DNA from: Streptomyces dysideae
Lineage (GTDB): Bacteria; Actinomycetota; Actinomycetes; Streptomycetales; Streptomycetaceae
Assembly (NCBI RefSeq): GCF_001514305.1
Contig: NZ_KQ949134.1
Location: 1-34,748 of the forward strand
DNA: 34,748 nucleotides
Direction: 5' to 3'
The notes beneath the pieces are model-generated. The model saw only the letters and a program-made list of their open reading frames with translations. It did not search any database and was not told the DNA's origin. The first letter of the stretch is position 1. The number at the start of each line of letters is the position of its first letter. A program made the position numbers and the translations under genes. Of this stretch, positions 23,371-31,396 are shown piece after piece.

Positions 23371-24453
23371 TCAGTGTGCCGTGCCTGCAAGGAGAGCCGG
23401 GAAGTTGATCCTGGCGGTCTGCAGTTTCGCGTCGTGGGGCTCGGGGACCCCGCCGTCGGTGATGTACAGCCGGTCGCCGCGCACGGCGGTGGCGGAGGGT
23501 GAGGCGAGACCGTCCGCGCTGGTCAGGACGGGCTTGTAGGTGCCGTTGGGGTAGATGACCACGACCCTGTCCGGACCGTTCTGCGAGGAGGAGCCGTTCT
23601 GCGCCGCGAAGACAACGTCGGACCAGGGGGTCAGGAAGCTGAGATCGTCGATGTTGGGCAGGCCGCCCGCGACAACGCGGATGGGACCGGCCGTGCCGGC
23701 GGGGGTGATCGGTACCCGCAGCAGGGTGCCCTTGTTGAAGTTACTGATCCACAGGGCGCCGTTGTGGAACCGGAGCCCGTTGGCGCCGATCGGCAGGGCT
23801 TCGGTCGGCACCGGCGCGAGAGCGTCGTCGGTCAGCCACGGGGTGACCGATCCACCCGAGACCGGAACGGACCAGATGATGCCCTTCAGGCTGTCCGCGA
23901 TGTAGAGGGTGCGTCCGGCCGGGTCGACGGCCAGCCCATTGGGGCCCGAGTCGGCGGGCAGAGCGGCGACGCGCTGCGAGGAACCGTCCGCAAGCAGCTT
24001 GTACACGCCGTTCCTGGCCGCGTTGCCCGGGGCCCACAGCGCGTAGTAGACGGTGCCGTCACTGCCACGGGCGTTGCCGCTGATCGCCTCACCCACCTGC
24101 CCGGTGGCGAGCACCGTGCGCTGTCCGGACGCGTCTATACGCATCAGCTCCGGCCCATGGGTGCGCTCGCACACCGCGCAGCTGCCGAGCATGGACAGGG
24201 TCACCGAGCCGTCGGGGTTGGCGGTGATGTTCTCGGGGATCTCGCCGGCGGCGTAGTCGAAACTCGCCGCGGTCCGTACGTCGGTGACGACGGATCCGCT
24301 GTACGAGGGTCCGGTCCCTGCGGACGCGGACGGCGCCGAGACCAGGACGGCCGCCGTCGCGGTGACCGCCAACGCGATTCCGACGTTCCTCTTCAGAAAA
24401 CGCCATTCGCTCGATGCACTGCGCCGGGCCGTGTGCTGGCGTTGCTGCTCCAT
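23371..24453 (-). CDS. Secreted beta-propeller protein (SMP-30/NHL-like)
   Basis: A 360-residue exported protein. ATG 24453 has AAGGAG 4 bases upstream; a TTG reading 15 bases earlier would bury that site. The signal peptide is a twin-basic start (RFLKRNVGIALAVTATAAV) cleaved near SASAG. The rest shows repeated propeller blades: GEIPENITANPDGSVTLS, DGTVYYALWAPG, PNGLAVDPAGRTLYIADS, GANGLRFHNGALWISNF, DDLSFLTPWSDVVFAAQ, SPSATAVRGDRLYITDG, consistent with a six-bladed SMP-30/gluconolactonase-like or NHL fold. No clear catalytic metal set could be assigned, so it may be a binding protein or lactonase. A TetR-type half operator overlaps the ribosome-site region. It is followed by the TetR gene. 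Confidence 0.83.
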   Translation of the reverse strand: MEQQRQHTARRSASSEWRFLKRNVGIALAVTATAAVLVSAPSASAGTGPSYSGSVVTDVRTAASFDYAAGEIPENITANPDGSVTLSMLGSCAVCERTHGPELMRIDASGQRTVLATGQVGEAISGNARGSDGTVYYALWAPGNAARNGVYKLLADGSSQRVAALPADSGPNGLAVDPAGRTLYIADSLKGIIWSVPVSGGSVTPWLTDDALAPVPTEALPIGANGLRFHNGALWISNFNKGTLLRVPITPAGTAGPIRVVAGGLPNIDDLSFLTPWSDVVFAAQNGSSSQNGPDRVVVIYPNGTYKPVLTSADGLASPSATAVRGDRLYITDGGVPEPHDAKLQTARINFPALLAGTAH

Positions 24454-24468
24454 GACTCTCCTTGGCAA

Positions 24469-24484
24469 ACATACGAGTGACTGA
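24469..24484. promoter_or_regulatory. Possible TetR-type operator before the beta-propeller gene
   Basis: ACATACGAGTGACTGA shares its first 8 bases (ACATACGA) with the reverse complement of the operator at 25445-25460, and 11 of 16 overall. It lies 16-31 bases before the start codon. The second half-site is degenerate, so this is weaker than the other copies. Confidence 0.35.
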
Positions 24485-24609
24485 TCAATGGACTTTCAGG
24501 GACATCAGGGAAGCCGGTGATGTCGGGCACAGCGGATGCATTCGGGCGGAACCGGCGCCCTTGAAGCCGGACGGGATGGCGTCGGCACCCTTTGATCCGG
24601 ATGGGGATG

Positions 24610-25425
24610 TCAGGAGGGCATCCGGTTGGTCTTGCGGACCTGCTTGTCGAACGTCCCGGCGGGGACGAGGCGGCGCGCCGCGCTGACGCGTGAGGCGAGG
24701 CGGCCGGCGGTGTAGCGCAGCTTCGGCTTCTCGTCGGTGGCTGCCGTGACGATCACCTTGGCGACGACGGCTGGGTCGTCGCCCTCCTTCATCGCATCCG
24801 CGATCATCTCGTCGAAGACGCGCCGTCGCTCCGCGTACAGCGGCAGCGGGGTGTCGGGCTGCGCGGCGTTGGTGTCGAAGCTGGTCTTGGTGTAGCCGGG
24901 CTCGATGAGAAGGACCCGGACGCCGTGCTCGCGGACCTCGTGGTCCAGGGACTCGGACAAGCCCTCGATCGCGTGCTTCGCCGAGACGTAGAGGGCCATG
25001 AAGGGCTGGGGGATGAGCCCGAGGACGGACGAGACGTTGATGATGCGTCCCCCTCCCTGGGCGCGCATGTGCGGCAGGACCGCCTTCGTCATACGCATGA
25101 CACCGAAGACGTTGATGTCGAAGACGCTCTGGGCCAGGGCGACGGAATTTTCCTCGACGGCACCGGCCGAGCCGATACCGGCGTTGTTGACCAGGACGTC
25201 GATCCGCCCGAACCGGTCGATCGCCTGCTCGACCACGGCGGTGGCGGATTCATCGCTCGCCACGTCAAGGTCGAGGTACTTCACCCCGGGGGGCGGGGTG
25301 AGTCCCGAGGTTCTCCGGCCGGTTCCGATTACTTCGAAACCCGCTGCGACGAGGGCGCGGGCCGTCTCCTTGCCGATCCCTGATGAGGCCCCTGTCACGA
25401 GCGCCACCGGCCTAGTTGCCGCCAT
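24610..25425 (-). CDS. Short-chain dehydrogenase/reductase (classical SDR)
   Basis: A 271-residue oxidoreductase using NAD(P)H. The cofactor loop TGASSGIG is at 11-18, NNAG at 80-83, catalytic Ser133 in INVSSVLG, Tyr146 and Lys150 in YVSAK. The region after PGYTKTSF (substrate lid) and the C-terminal KVIVTAATDEKPKLRY fit the large group of SDRs acting on lipophilic alcohols or ketones. ATG 25425 has AGGGAG 6 bases upstream. Two tandem palindromes of TetR-operator type cover the promoter, and paralogous TetR genes sit 1.3 kb downstream and 4 kb upstream, so TetR repression with induction by the enzyme's substrate is likely (inference). Confidence 0.92.
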   Translation of the reverse strand: MAATRPVALVTGASSGIGKETARALVAAGFEVIGTGRRTSGLTPPPGVKYLDLDVASDESATAVVEQAIDRFGRIDVLVNNAGIGSAGAVEENSVALAQSVFDINVFGVMRMTKAVLPHMRAQGGGRIINVSSVLGLIPQPFMALYVSAKHAIEGLSESLDHEVREHGVRVLLIEPGYTKTSFDTNAAQPDTPLPLYAERRRVFDEMIADAMKEGDDPAVVAKVIVTAATDEKPKLRYTAGRLASRVSAARRLVPAGTFDKQVRKTNRMPS

Positions 25426-25444
25426 CACGTACTCCCTGGATTTA

Positions 25445-25475
25445 TCTTACGTTCGTATGTCTTACGTTCATAAGA
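25445..25475. promoter_or_regulatory. Tandem TetR-type operators before the SDR gene
   Basis: Two 16-base sites follow each other sharing one base: TCTTACGTTCGTATGT (25445-25460) and TCTTACGTTCATAAGA (25460-25475). Each is an imperfect palindrome centred on TT; TACG-TT-CGTA in the first, TCTTA...TAAGA in the second. They lie 20-50 bases before the SDR start, overlapping the likely promoter. Related sequence TTGCGAACGTAA occurs before the second TetR gene (29981-29992). Confidence 0.65.
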
Positions 25476-25582
25476 TCATACGGGGATCGTCGGTCGATGG
25501 CAAGCGGTCAGGTCCGGACGACGAGCAGGTGACCGAGACCGCAACCGCCAGTCCTCGCATCACCCGCCGCATTCGTCGACGA

Positions 25583-25765
25583 CGCCTCGGTGCCGTCCTC
25601 GCGCACCACTTCGGACTTGGACACCCGCAAGGGCAGCCCGACCCAACCCTGTCCGAAACCCTCCAGGATCGGGACATCGAGGCGGTTATCGAACTCGGTG
25701 ACCTCGACGGACAATGATGGTCGGCCCGCTACCGCAACCCGCAGGTTGGCTGCGATCTTGGCGAG
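25583..25765 (-). pseudogene. Acyl-CoA ligase (AMP-binding) internal remnant
   Basis: The minus strand reads AANLRVAVAGRPSLSVEV, then NRLDVPILEGFG and GLPLRVSKSEVVREDGTE. This is the central part of an AMP-binding acyl-CoA ligase, closely matching the intact ligase at 31397-32962 (AANLRVAAAGGSALPAEI, DRFGVTILEGYG, GVPIPGVEMKLIRDD). Both ends are missing, and the diagnostic SETSP after the GYG is lost. It is fused in frame, on the N-terminal side, to the remnant at 25880-26119. Confidence 0.65.
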
Positions 25766-25879
25766 GTCGCACCGGTCCGCATCCGGGTGGCCAAGGAGGG
25801 CGGTGCCTTCTCGGGCGCCAGGGGTTTGAGAAAAGGTCGGAGGTGTTGAGGGGCGTGGGCTCGTACGCGCTCGTGAGCG

Positions 25880-26119
25880 TGGGTGAGAGCTGAGAGCCAC
25901 CTCTGCCGCGGGGACCGGGGTGCCGGTCGGGTCCTTGAGGTCGCCCCGCGCCGCCATCTGATCACCTGCGACGGCCAGGGCGTGAATGGGCGCGTCGAAG
26001 TGCGCTGCGTCCTGGAAGTGGTCCGGGTACGCATGGGTGATGACGAGCCGGTCCAGCCGTTTGCCGAACCCCTTGGCGTATGGACGACCTCGTCGGCGCA
26101 CGCTGACGGCGCCCCTCAT
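25880..26119 (-). pseudogene. Metallo-beta-lactamase-fold hydrolase remnant, start of a chimeric ORF
   Basis: From an ATG at 26119 with GGAGGAG 7 bases upstream the strand reads KRLDRLVITHAYPDHFQD, then AAHFDAPIHALAVAGDQM. The HAYPDHF segment corresponds to the HxHxDH metal motif of metallo-beta-lactamase-fold proteins with the middle His lost. The surrounding N-terminal strands and the later metal ligands are absent. The frame stays open to 25508, running through the acyl-CoA ligase remnant, so a 203-residue chimera could still be translated, but I expect no catalytic activity. Confidence 0.5.
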
Positions 26120-26257
26120 TGTTCAACTCCTCCTGGTTCTTGTGCCGGTCGCTCGTGCGGTGTCGCGGTCCGAAGCGCCGGCCTCGTTCCACGCTGCCAG
26201 GCGTCGCCAGCAAAGGGTTGTCCCGTAACCGCTGGTCACGGGTGAGATGATCTTGTC

Positions 26258-26632
26258 GTGTCTCGTGTGATCACGGCGTCGGAGCCGTCCTGGATAGCCC
26301 CGTTCACCGGGCTGAGCCCGCGTCAGTTCGGCAAGCTGATCACCGCGTTGCGGCGCGAGGGCGCGGACCCGGTCCGCAAGGGCCGACCCTGGAGCCTGCC
26401 GCTGGAGGACCGGGTCCTGCTGGTCGCCGCGTACTGGCGCACCAACCTCACCCTGCGCCAGCTCGCCCCGTTGTTCGGGGTGTCGAAGTCGGCGGCCGAC
26501 CGCATCATCGACCACCTCGGGCCCGCGCTGGCCCTCCAGCAGCGCAAGCGGTTCCGCAAGGACACCGTGCTCATAGTGGACGGCACCCTTGTCCCCACCC
26601 GTGATCACGGCATCGCCGAGCAGTCGAAGAAC
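26258..26632 (+). mobile_element. IS5-type transposase, N-terminal fragment
   Basis: A GTG at 26258 opens a frame reading WIAPFTGLSPRQFGKLI, RPWSLPLEDRVLLVAAYW, RTNLTLRQLAPLFGVSKSA, ADRIIDHLG and DTVLIVDGTLVPTRDH. This is the helix-turn-helix region and first catalytic Asp (IVDGT) of IS5/IS112-family transposases. Homology stops after QSKNYR near 26632 and the frame continues directly into nSTAND NTPase sequence. The element's left end is probably near 26215 (GGTTGTCCCGTAAC). The DDE middle and C-terminus are missing, so it cannot transpose. Confidence 0.75.
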
Positions 26633-29107
26633 TACCGCGACCGGCCCGGCGCGCTGCCCATGCTCTCGCACGCGCTGCTGGCGACCTGGCGGCGCCGCAA
26701 GGGCCGCATGCTGACGACGGCCGCGAGGCGGCCGGCGGACTCAACGGCGCGATCGCGGCGAGCGCCGAGGAGACGTACGGGCGGCTGTCTGCGTCACAGG
26801 CCACCGCCGCCCGGCAACTGCTGCTGCGGCTGGTCGAGCCGGGCCGGGGCACCGTCGACACAGGGCGCCCCCTGACGCAGGCCGAACTCCTGGAGTGGTC
26901 CGACCCCGAGATACACGTGGTGGTGGAACGGCTCGCCCATGCCCGGCTCCTGACCGTCGACGAGGAGGGCGTACGCCTCGCCCACGAGGCGCTGATCGGC
27001 TGCTGGCCCCGGCTGTACGGCTGGGTCGAGCAGGACCGTGAACGGCTGCGCCACCACCGGCAGCTCACCGAGGCCACCCGCGCCTGGCTGGAACACGACC
27101 GCGACCCCGGCACCCTCTACCGGGGCACCCGGCTGGCGCGCGCCGAAGAGGTCTTCCCAAGCCACCGCTCCGACCTCGCGCTCACGCAGTCCGAACGGGA
27201 CTTCCTCACCGCCGCGATCGACGCCCGTGAGGCGGAGCACCGGGCCGCCGCCCGCTCCACCCGCCGGTCCCGGAGACTGACCGGCGCGCTCTCGGCCGTC
27301 CTCGCAATGGCGTTGGTCGCGGGCCTCGCCGCCTGGGGGCAGCACGACGACTACCAGCGACAGCGCACGCAGAACACCGCTCGCCTCGTCGCCGCGGTGG
27401 CCGACAGCCTGCGCACCACCGACCCCCGGGCCGCCCTGCTGCTCGGCGTCGCCTCCTGGCGCATCGCCCCGCTGCCCGAGACCCGCCGGGCTCTCCTCGG
27501 TTCCCTCACCCAGCCCGAACCGGACTCCTTCAGCGACCCCGCGTCCGGCTACCGCTCACAGCGCTTCCTCGCCGACTCCGGCCGCACCCTCCTCAGCATC
27601 GACGACAGCACCTGGCAGACCTGGAGCCTCGGCACCCGCCGCAGCACGGGCTCCGGCCTTCTTCCCTCGGGTGAGGTCCTGGCCGCCGCCCCGGACGCCC
27701 GGGTCCTGGCGATCGCGGGGGCGGATCGGCGCATGCGGCTGTGGGACATGCGGGCTGGGCGCTGGACGGGCGGCCCGCCACTGGTCCCGGGCCGGGACGG
27801 GATCGTTTTCGGGGCGAGCGGGCGCAGCTATGTGGTGGACGAACCTGATGACGGCCCCCACGCGGCCTCCGATTCCGTCTCGCCCTCCGGCTCCGGCACG
27901 GACGTCGTACGCGTGCGGGCTGTGGCGGACGGCGCGGTGCTGTTCGAAAAGCGAGGGGTCACCAGGGCGAACGTGGCGGTGAGCGCGGACGACCGGCTGG
28001 TGGCCGTGTGTCCGGCGGGACAGGCACCGCAGGTGCGGGAAACCGGCGGACGGCAGGTCGTACACGGAGCCTGGCAGCGAGCCCATGGGGTCTGCGGCGC
28101 CGACTCGACACTGGAGTTCGACGCCGACGGCCGGTTCGCCCTCATCGCCGGGGACCGGGTACGGGTGTGGGACACCCGTACCGGCGGCCGGGTCGTCGAA
28201 ATCCGCGACCCCGGCGTGCTGTACGCGTCGTTCAGCCGGGACGGGGAGTTCCTCTCAACGTTCGGCTCCGAGGGCGAGATCAGGGTGTGGCGGCTGTCCG
28301 CCGCGGTCGCCCCCGTCCTCCGCCATCCCCTCAACAACCAGAACCTGCACGGCCGGCTCGCCTGGGACCCCGGCTCACCCGCCCTGCGCTACCTGGAGGG
28401 CAGCACCGCCCACACCCTCGACCTGACGACGACCGTCACCGCCGCCTGGCGCGACCGGCCCATGGCCGGCGTACTGCTCAGCCCCGACGGCCGCGTCTTC
28501 GCCGCCGCCGAACGCACGGGCACCGGCTTCGGTTTCGAACTCCGCGACACCGACAACGGCCGCCTCGTCCGCACCTTGCCGACCCCGCCACCGCCCCGGC
28601 CGATCCCTGCCGCCGCCTCCGACGGCCACGGCGCCTTCCACGCCCCTGACGGCGAAGCGTCGGCCCCGCCGCTCGCACCGGGTGACGTCGTCCCGCAGAT
28701 GGTGGGACGGCGACCTGCGCCGCCGGGCCGGTGTCCTGCGCAACGTCTTCCCGGCCCCGCTCGGCGACACCCCGGAGGCCGTCAGCGCCCTCGCACTCAG
28801 CCCCGACGGCCACACCCTCGCCGTCGGCGGCGACGCCGGCACGATCCAACTCTGGGACACCACCACCCAACAGCCCCTCGGCGGCCCGCTCCCCTCCCCC
28901 GGCGAGCCCATCGCCTCTTTCGCCTTCAGCCCCGACAGCACCACCCTCTACGCCGCCGGCACCCACGTCGCCCTCCACCGCAACACCATCAACCCCACCC
29001 GCCTCATCGGCCACGTCTGCGCCCGCGCCGGGAACGAAAACCTGACGAGGAGCGAGTGGGACACGTACGTACCGGACGCGCCGTACAGAAGGGTGTGCGA
29101 CTGGTAG
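26633..29107 (+). pseudogene. nSTAND1-type NTPase / WD40 repeat protein, truncated and frameshifted
   Basis: The sequence starts abruptly with PGALPMLSHALLATWRRRKG, the C-terminal end of an nSTAND1 (novel STAND NTPase) domain; its P-loop part is gone, replaced by the IS5-type fragment. A small deletion near 26718-26724 shifts the frame (expected AGYEAAGG becomes EAAGG in another frame). Then come the winged-helix-like WLEHDRDPGTLYRGTRLARA, a transmembrane segment (LSAVLAMALVAGLAAWG, about 27290-27345) and WD40 blades (VWDTRTGGRVVEI, LAWDPGSPALRYLEG). A second break near 28680 with loss of part of a repeat leads to LWDTTTQQPLGGPL and the family's usual tail VCARAGNENLTRSEWDTYV. Intact relatives are large signalling or defence-type proteins; this copy is inactive. 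Confidence 0.8.
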
Positions 29108-29123
29108 GACTCCGTCGGACAGG

Positions 29124-29248
29124 AAGCTGGCGGAAAGGGAGCGCCACCACGCCGCCTCATCTGCCTCACCCGCCGCCGCGTCGACGTCCTGCACGCCATG
29201 CTCAAGCTCCGAAGCCCCTACCGCCCCGGGCACGAACAAACAGCCTGA
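29124..29248 (+). mobile_element. IS110-type transposase, C-terminal fragment
   Basis: KLAERERHHAA in one frame is followed, after a single-base frame change, by LICLTRRRVDVLHAMLK, LRSPYRPGHEQTA and TGA at 29246-29248. The pattern E-R-x-R-H-H-A...ARRRxDVLxAML is the conserved C-terminus of IS110-family transposases. Everything upstream is missing. It sits directly after the nSTAND/WD40 pseudogene. Confidence 0.6.
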
Positions 29249-29324
29249 CCAAGCCCACAGCCCTTGACCGAACAGATAGAAGCACCTCCCGGGAGCCACA
29301 GCCTGGGACTGGGGATGTGGTGCG

Positions 29325-29915
29325 TCAGATGTGCTGCCCGGCTTCGAGCAGGGCGAGGGCGTTGTTTATCCCCTGATCGAGGAGTTCATGGGCGAGTTGT
29401 GTGTCGGTCAAGGCGCGTGAAAGCTGCAGCGTCCCGGCCATCAGGCCGAGGAGGCTGAGCGCCTTCACACGTGCGGAGGACGGGTCCTCGGGTGCCATGC
29501 GGGCGGCAATGCCGTCGATGAGGACCAGCACGCCGTCGGTGTACGCCTGCCTGGTTGTGTCGGTGCAGCGCCCGATCTCGTCGAGCAGAGCGGCATTGGG
29601 GCAGCCGTCGCCAAGGCTTTCGCGGTGCTGGGGCGACAGGTACCCACGCACAATCTGCTCGAGTCCGGCACGGCCGGGCGCAGCCCGCGCGACGACGTCC
29701 TCGGCCTGCACCTTCAACTGCTCGGCGATTGCCGTGGTGACGAGGTCGTCTTTGGATTCGAAGTGAGCGTAGAAGGCCCCATTGGTCAGCCCCGCGTCCT
29801 TCATGAGCGTCGAGACCCCGGAGCCGTCGATACCGTCTTGCTTGAACCGGCGGCCCGCCGTCTCGATGATCCGCCGCCTCGTCTCCGACTTGTGCTCTTT
29901 TCCGTACCGCACCAC
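29325..29915 (-). CDS. TetR-family regulator (copy 2 of a paralogous pair)
   Basis: A 196-residue TetR repressor very like the one at 22734-23312: GIDGSGVSTLMKDAGLTNG in the DNA-binding domain, then CPNAALLDEIGR, TRQAYTDGVLVLIDGIAAR and LMAGTLQLSRALTD. The GTG at 29915 has AAGGAG 8 bases upstream. An operator-like palindrome (29981-29992) about 65 bases upstream suggests autoregulation, or cross-regulation by the paralogue. The same strand carries the thioesterase gene 188 bases upstream, too far for certain co-transcription. Ligand unknown. Confidence 0.9.
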   Translation of the reverse strand: MVRYGKEHKSETRRRIIETAGRRFKQDGIDGSGVSTLMKDAGLTNGAFYAHFESKDDLVTTAIAEQLKVQAEDVVARAAPGRAGLEQIVRGYLSPQHRESLGDGCPNAALLDEIGRCTDTTRQAYTDGVLVLIDGIAARMAPEDPSSARVKALSLLGLMAGTLQLSRALTDTQLAHELLDQGINNALALLEAGQHI

Positions 29916-29980
29916 AGCACACGCTCCTTCGCCGACCGGAAAGGCCGGTTACCCTTCAGCGACTTCGCCAGCCTATGGTA

Positions 29981-29992
29981 TTGCGAACGTAA
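29981..29992. promoter_or_regulatory. TetR-type operator before the second TetR gene
   Basis: TTGCGAACGTAA is a 12-base imperfect palindrome (TTGCG and CGTAA pair at 4 of 5 positions around AA). Its CGAACGTAA half is identical to the reverse complement of TTACGTTCG at 25447-25455 in the SDR promoter. Confidence 0.5.
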
Positions 29993-30103
29993 TCCAAAAA
30001 ATCGATGAGCCACCAAGGGGCAACGGGCCGCCGCCGAGCGGAATATCGATGCACTCCATGCCGTCCCGGCTGCCCCCACACACCGAGCACCCTGCCTACG
30101 GAG

Positions 30104-30631
30104 TCACACCCGAGGGGCGGGTACCGGGAAGAGCATGCAGCTGCTGGTGGCGTGGGCGAGGAGTCGGTCCGTGGCGTCGACCAACTGGGCCTGGGCGAGG
30201 GCGGTTTGGCGGCCCTTGCTGACGACCGTGCCGATGGCGCGCACTCGGCCCGTGTCCACCGTGATCCGCCGCAGGAACTTCACCGTCAGGTCGAGCGAGG
30301 TGTACGCCATGCCTTGCGGGAGGGTGGACTGGACGGCGCAGCCCGCCGCCGAGTCGAGCAGGGTGGCGAAGATGCCGCCGTGCACGCTGCCGATCGGGTT
30401 GTAGTGCTCCTCGCCCGGCGTCAGCGAGAAGACCGCCCTGCCGGGCTCCACCTCGTCCAGGGCGAAGTCGACGGTGTAGTTGATGGGCGGCCCCGGCAGC
30501 CGCCCCGCCTGCAGCTCGCGCAGGAAGTCGATGCCGGCCATGCGCCCGGCGGCCTCCGCCAGGATCGCGGGATCATCCCAGTTGTACGTACGTGTTCGCC
30601 CCACGACCGAGACCTTCCCTCTGACTGCCAT
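30104..30631 (-). CDS. PaaI-family hotdog thioesterase
   Basis: A 175-residue single-hotdog acyl-CoA thioesterase. The signature helix and turn are HYNPIGSVHGGIFATLLDSA, with His84-Gly85-Gly86 and Asp93 in the usual catalytic/binding positions, followed by LDLTVKFLRRI (the central beta strand). It should hydrolyse aryl- or fatty-acyl-CoA thioesters, releasing CoA. The ATG at 30631 has no strong ribosome site; a GTG nine codons in (GTG-GGG-CGA-ACA), with GGGAAGG upstream, is a serious alternative. Divergent from an HxlR regulator gene with a small palindrome between them, so HxlR control is likely. Confidence 0.85.
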   Translation of the reverse strand: MAVRGKVSVVGRTRTYNWDDPAILAEAAGRMAGIDFLRELQAGRLPGPPINYTVDFALDEVEPGRAVFSLTPGEEHYNPIGSVHGGIFATLLDSAAGCAVQSTLPQGMAYTSLDLTVKFLRRITVDTGRVRAIGTVVSKGRQTALAQAQLVDATDRLLAHATSSCMLFPVPAPRV

Positions 30632-30634
30632 CTG

Positions 30635-30646
30635 ACTTTTGCAAGT
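30635..30646. promoter_or_regulatory. Short palindrome between thioesterase and HxlR genes
   Basis: ACTTTTGCAAGT has perfect 4-base arms ACTT/AAGT around TTGC. It lies in the 75-base divergent intergenic region, where an HxlR dimer could control both genes. Short, so only suggestive. Confidence 0.35.
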
Positions 30647-30706
30647 GAAGCTAGTCTCCTGCTCACCTGACTGTCAATGGCGAAGCCAGGCCCGTACGAT
30701 GGCGGA

Positions 30707-31174
30707 ATGGAGTGGCTTGAGGCGAGCACGGAGAACTGCCCCGTCCAGCGCACGCTCGACGTGATCGGGGAGAAATGGACGCTGCTGATCCTGCGTGACG
30801 CCGTCAACGGCGTCCGCCGCTTCGACGACTTCCACCGCCACATCGGCCTGTCCGAGGCCGTCCTCAGCGACCGCCTCCGAAAGCTGACCGCAGCCGGCAT
30901 CCTCAAGACCGTCCCCTACCAGGAGCCCGGCAGCCGCTCCCGCAACGAATACCGCCTGACCCGCAAGGGCTGGGACCTGTGGCCCGTCCTGATGGCACTG
31001 AGCCAGTGGGGCGAGGCATACACCCTCGGCCCCGAGGGTCCTGTACTGGACGTCCGCCACACCGACTGCGACGCCCCGGTCCGCGTCGTCGTCGAGTGCT
31101 CCGCGGAACACTCCACCCTCACTCCCCGTGACGTCACCGCCCAGCTGGGAACAGGCGCCCGCCTCCGGTCCTGA
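30707..31174 (+). CDS. HxlR-family winged-helix regulator
   Basis: A 155-residue MarR-like HxlR transcription factor. The family signature CPVQRTLDVIGEKWTLLIL (conserved Cys11 and GEKWT) is followed by RRFDDFHRHIGLSEAVLS and DRLRKLTAAGILKTVPYQE (recognition helix and wing), then YRLTRKGWDLWPVLMALSQW (dimer helix). The C-terminal 40 residues contain CDAPVRVVVECSAEHS with two further Cys, hinting at redox or thiol sensing (inference). ATG 30707 is used; ATG 30677 would add ten residues. Transcribed away from the thioesterase gene it probably regulates. Confidence 0.88.
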   Translation: MEWLEASTENCPVQRTLDVIGEKWTLLILRDAVNGVRRFDDFHRHIGLSEAVLSDRLRKLTAAGILKTVPYQEPGSRSRNEYRLTRKGWDLWPVLMALSQWGEAYTLGPEGPVLDVRHTDCDAPVRVVVECSAEHSTLTPRDVTAQLGTGARLRS

Positions 31175-31396
31175 CGGTCGTGAGCCATCGGCCTCGCGGT
31201 CGCGGGCCAGACGGCGGTGAGACATCAGCTGAGTGCCGTGTACTCCGCCGCTCTCAGATCGCATCGGCCGCGCGGGACCGGACACGATCCAGGGCCGGGT
31301 CGCCGCAGGCCCCGGCGGTCATGCCTGCCGAGGGCGGCGGTCCGGGGCGTTGCGCTTGTCGGCGAGTGCCTCTCAGCCGCGAAGCGGCCGACGTGC

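Noticed and set aside
26258..26875. A single 205-residue transposase gene
   Set aside because: Only the first 125 residues are transposase; the rest is NTPase sequence followed by a frameshifted Arg/Pro-rich tail, so it is a fragment plus a pseudogene.
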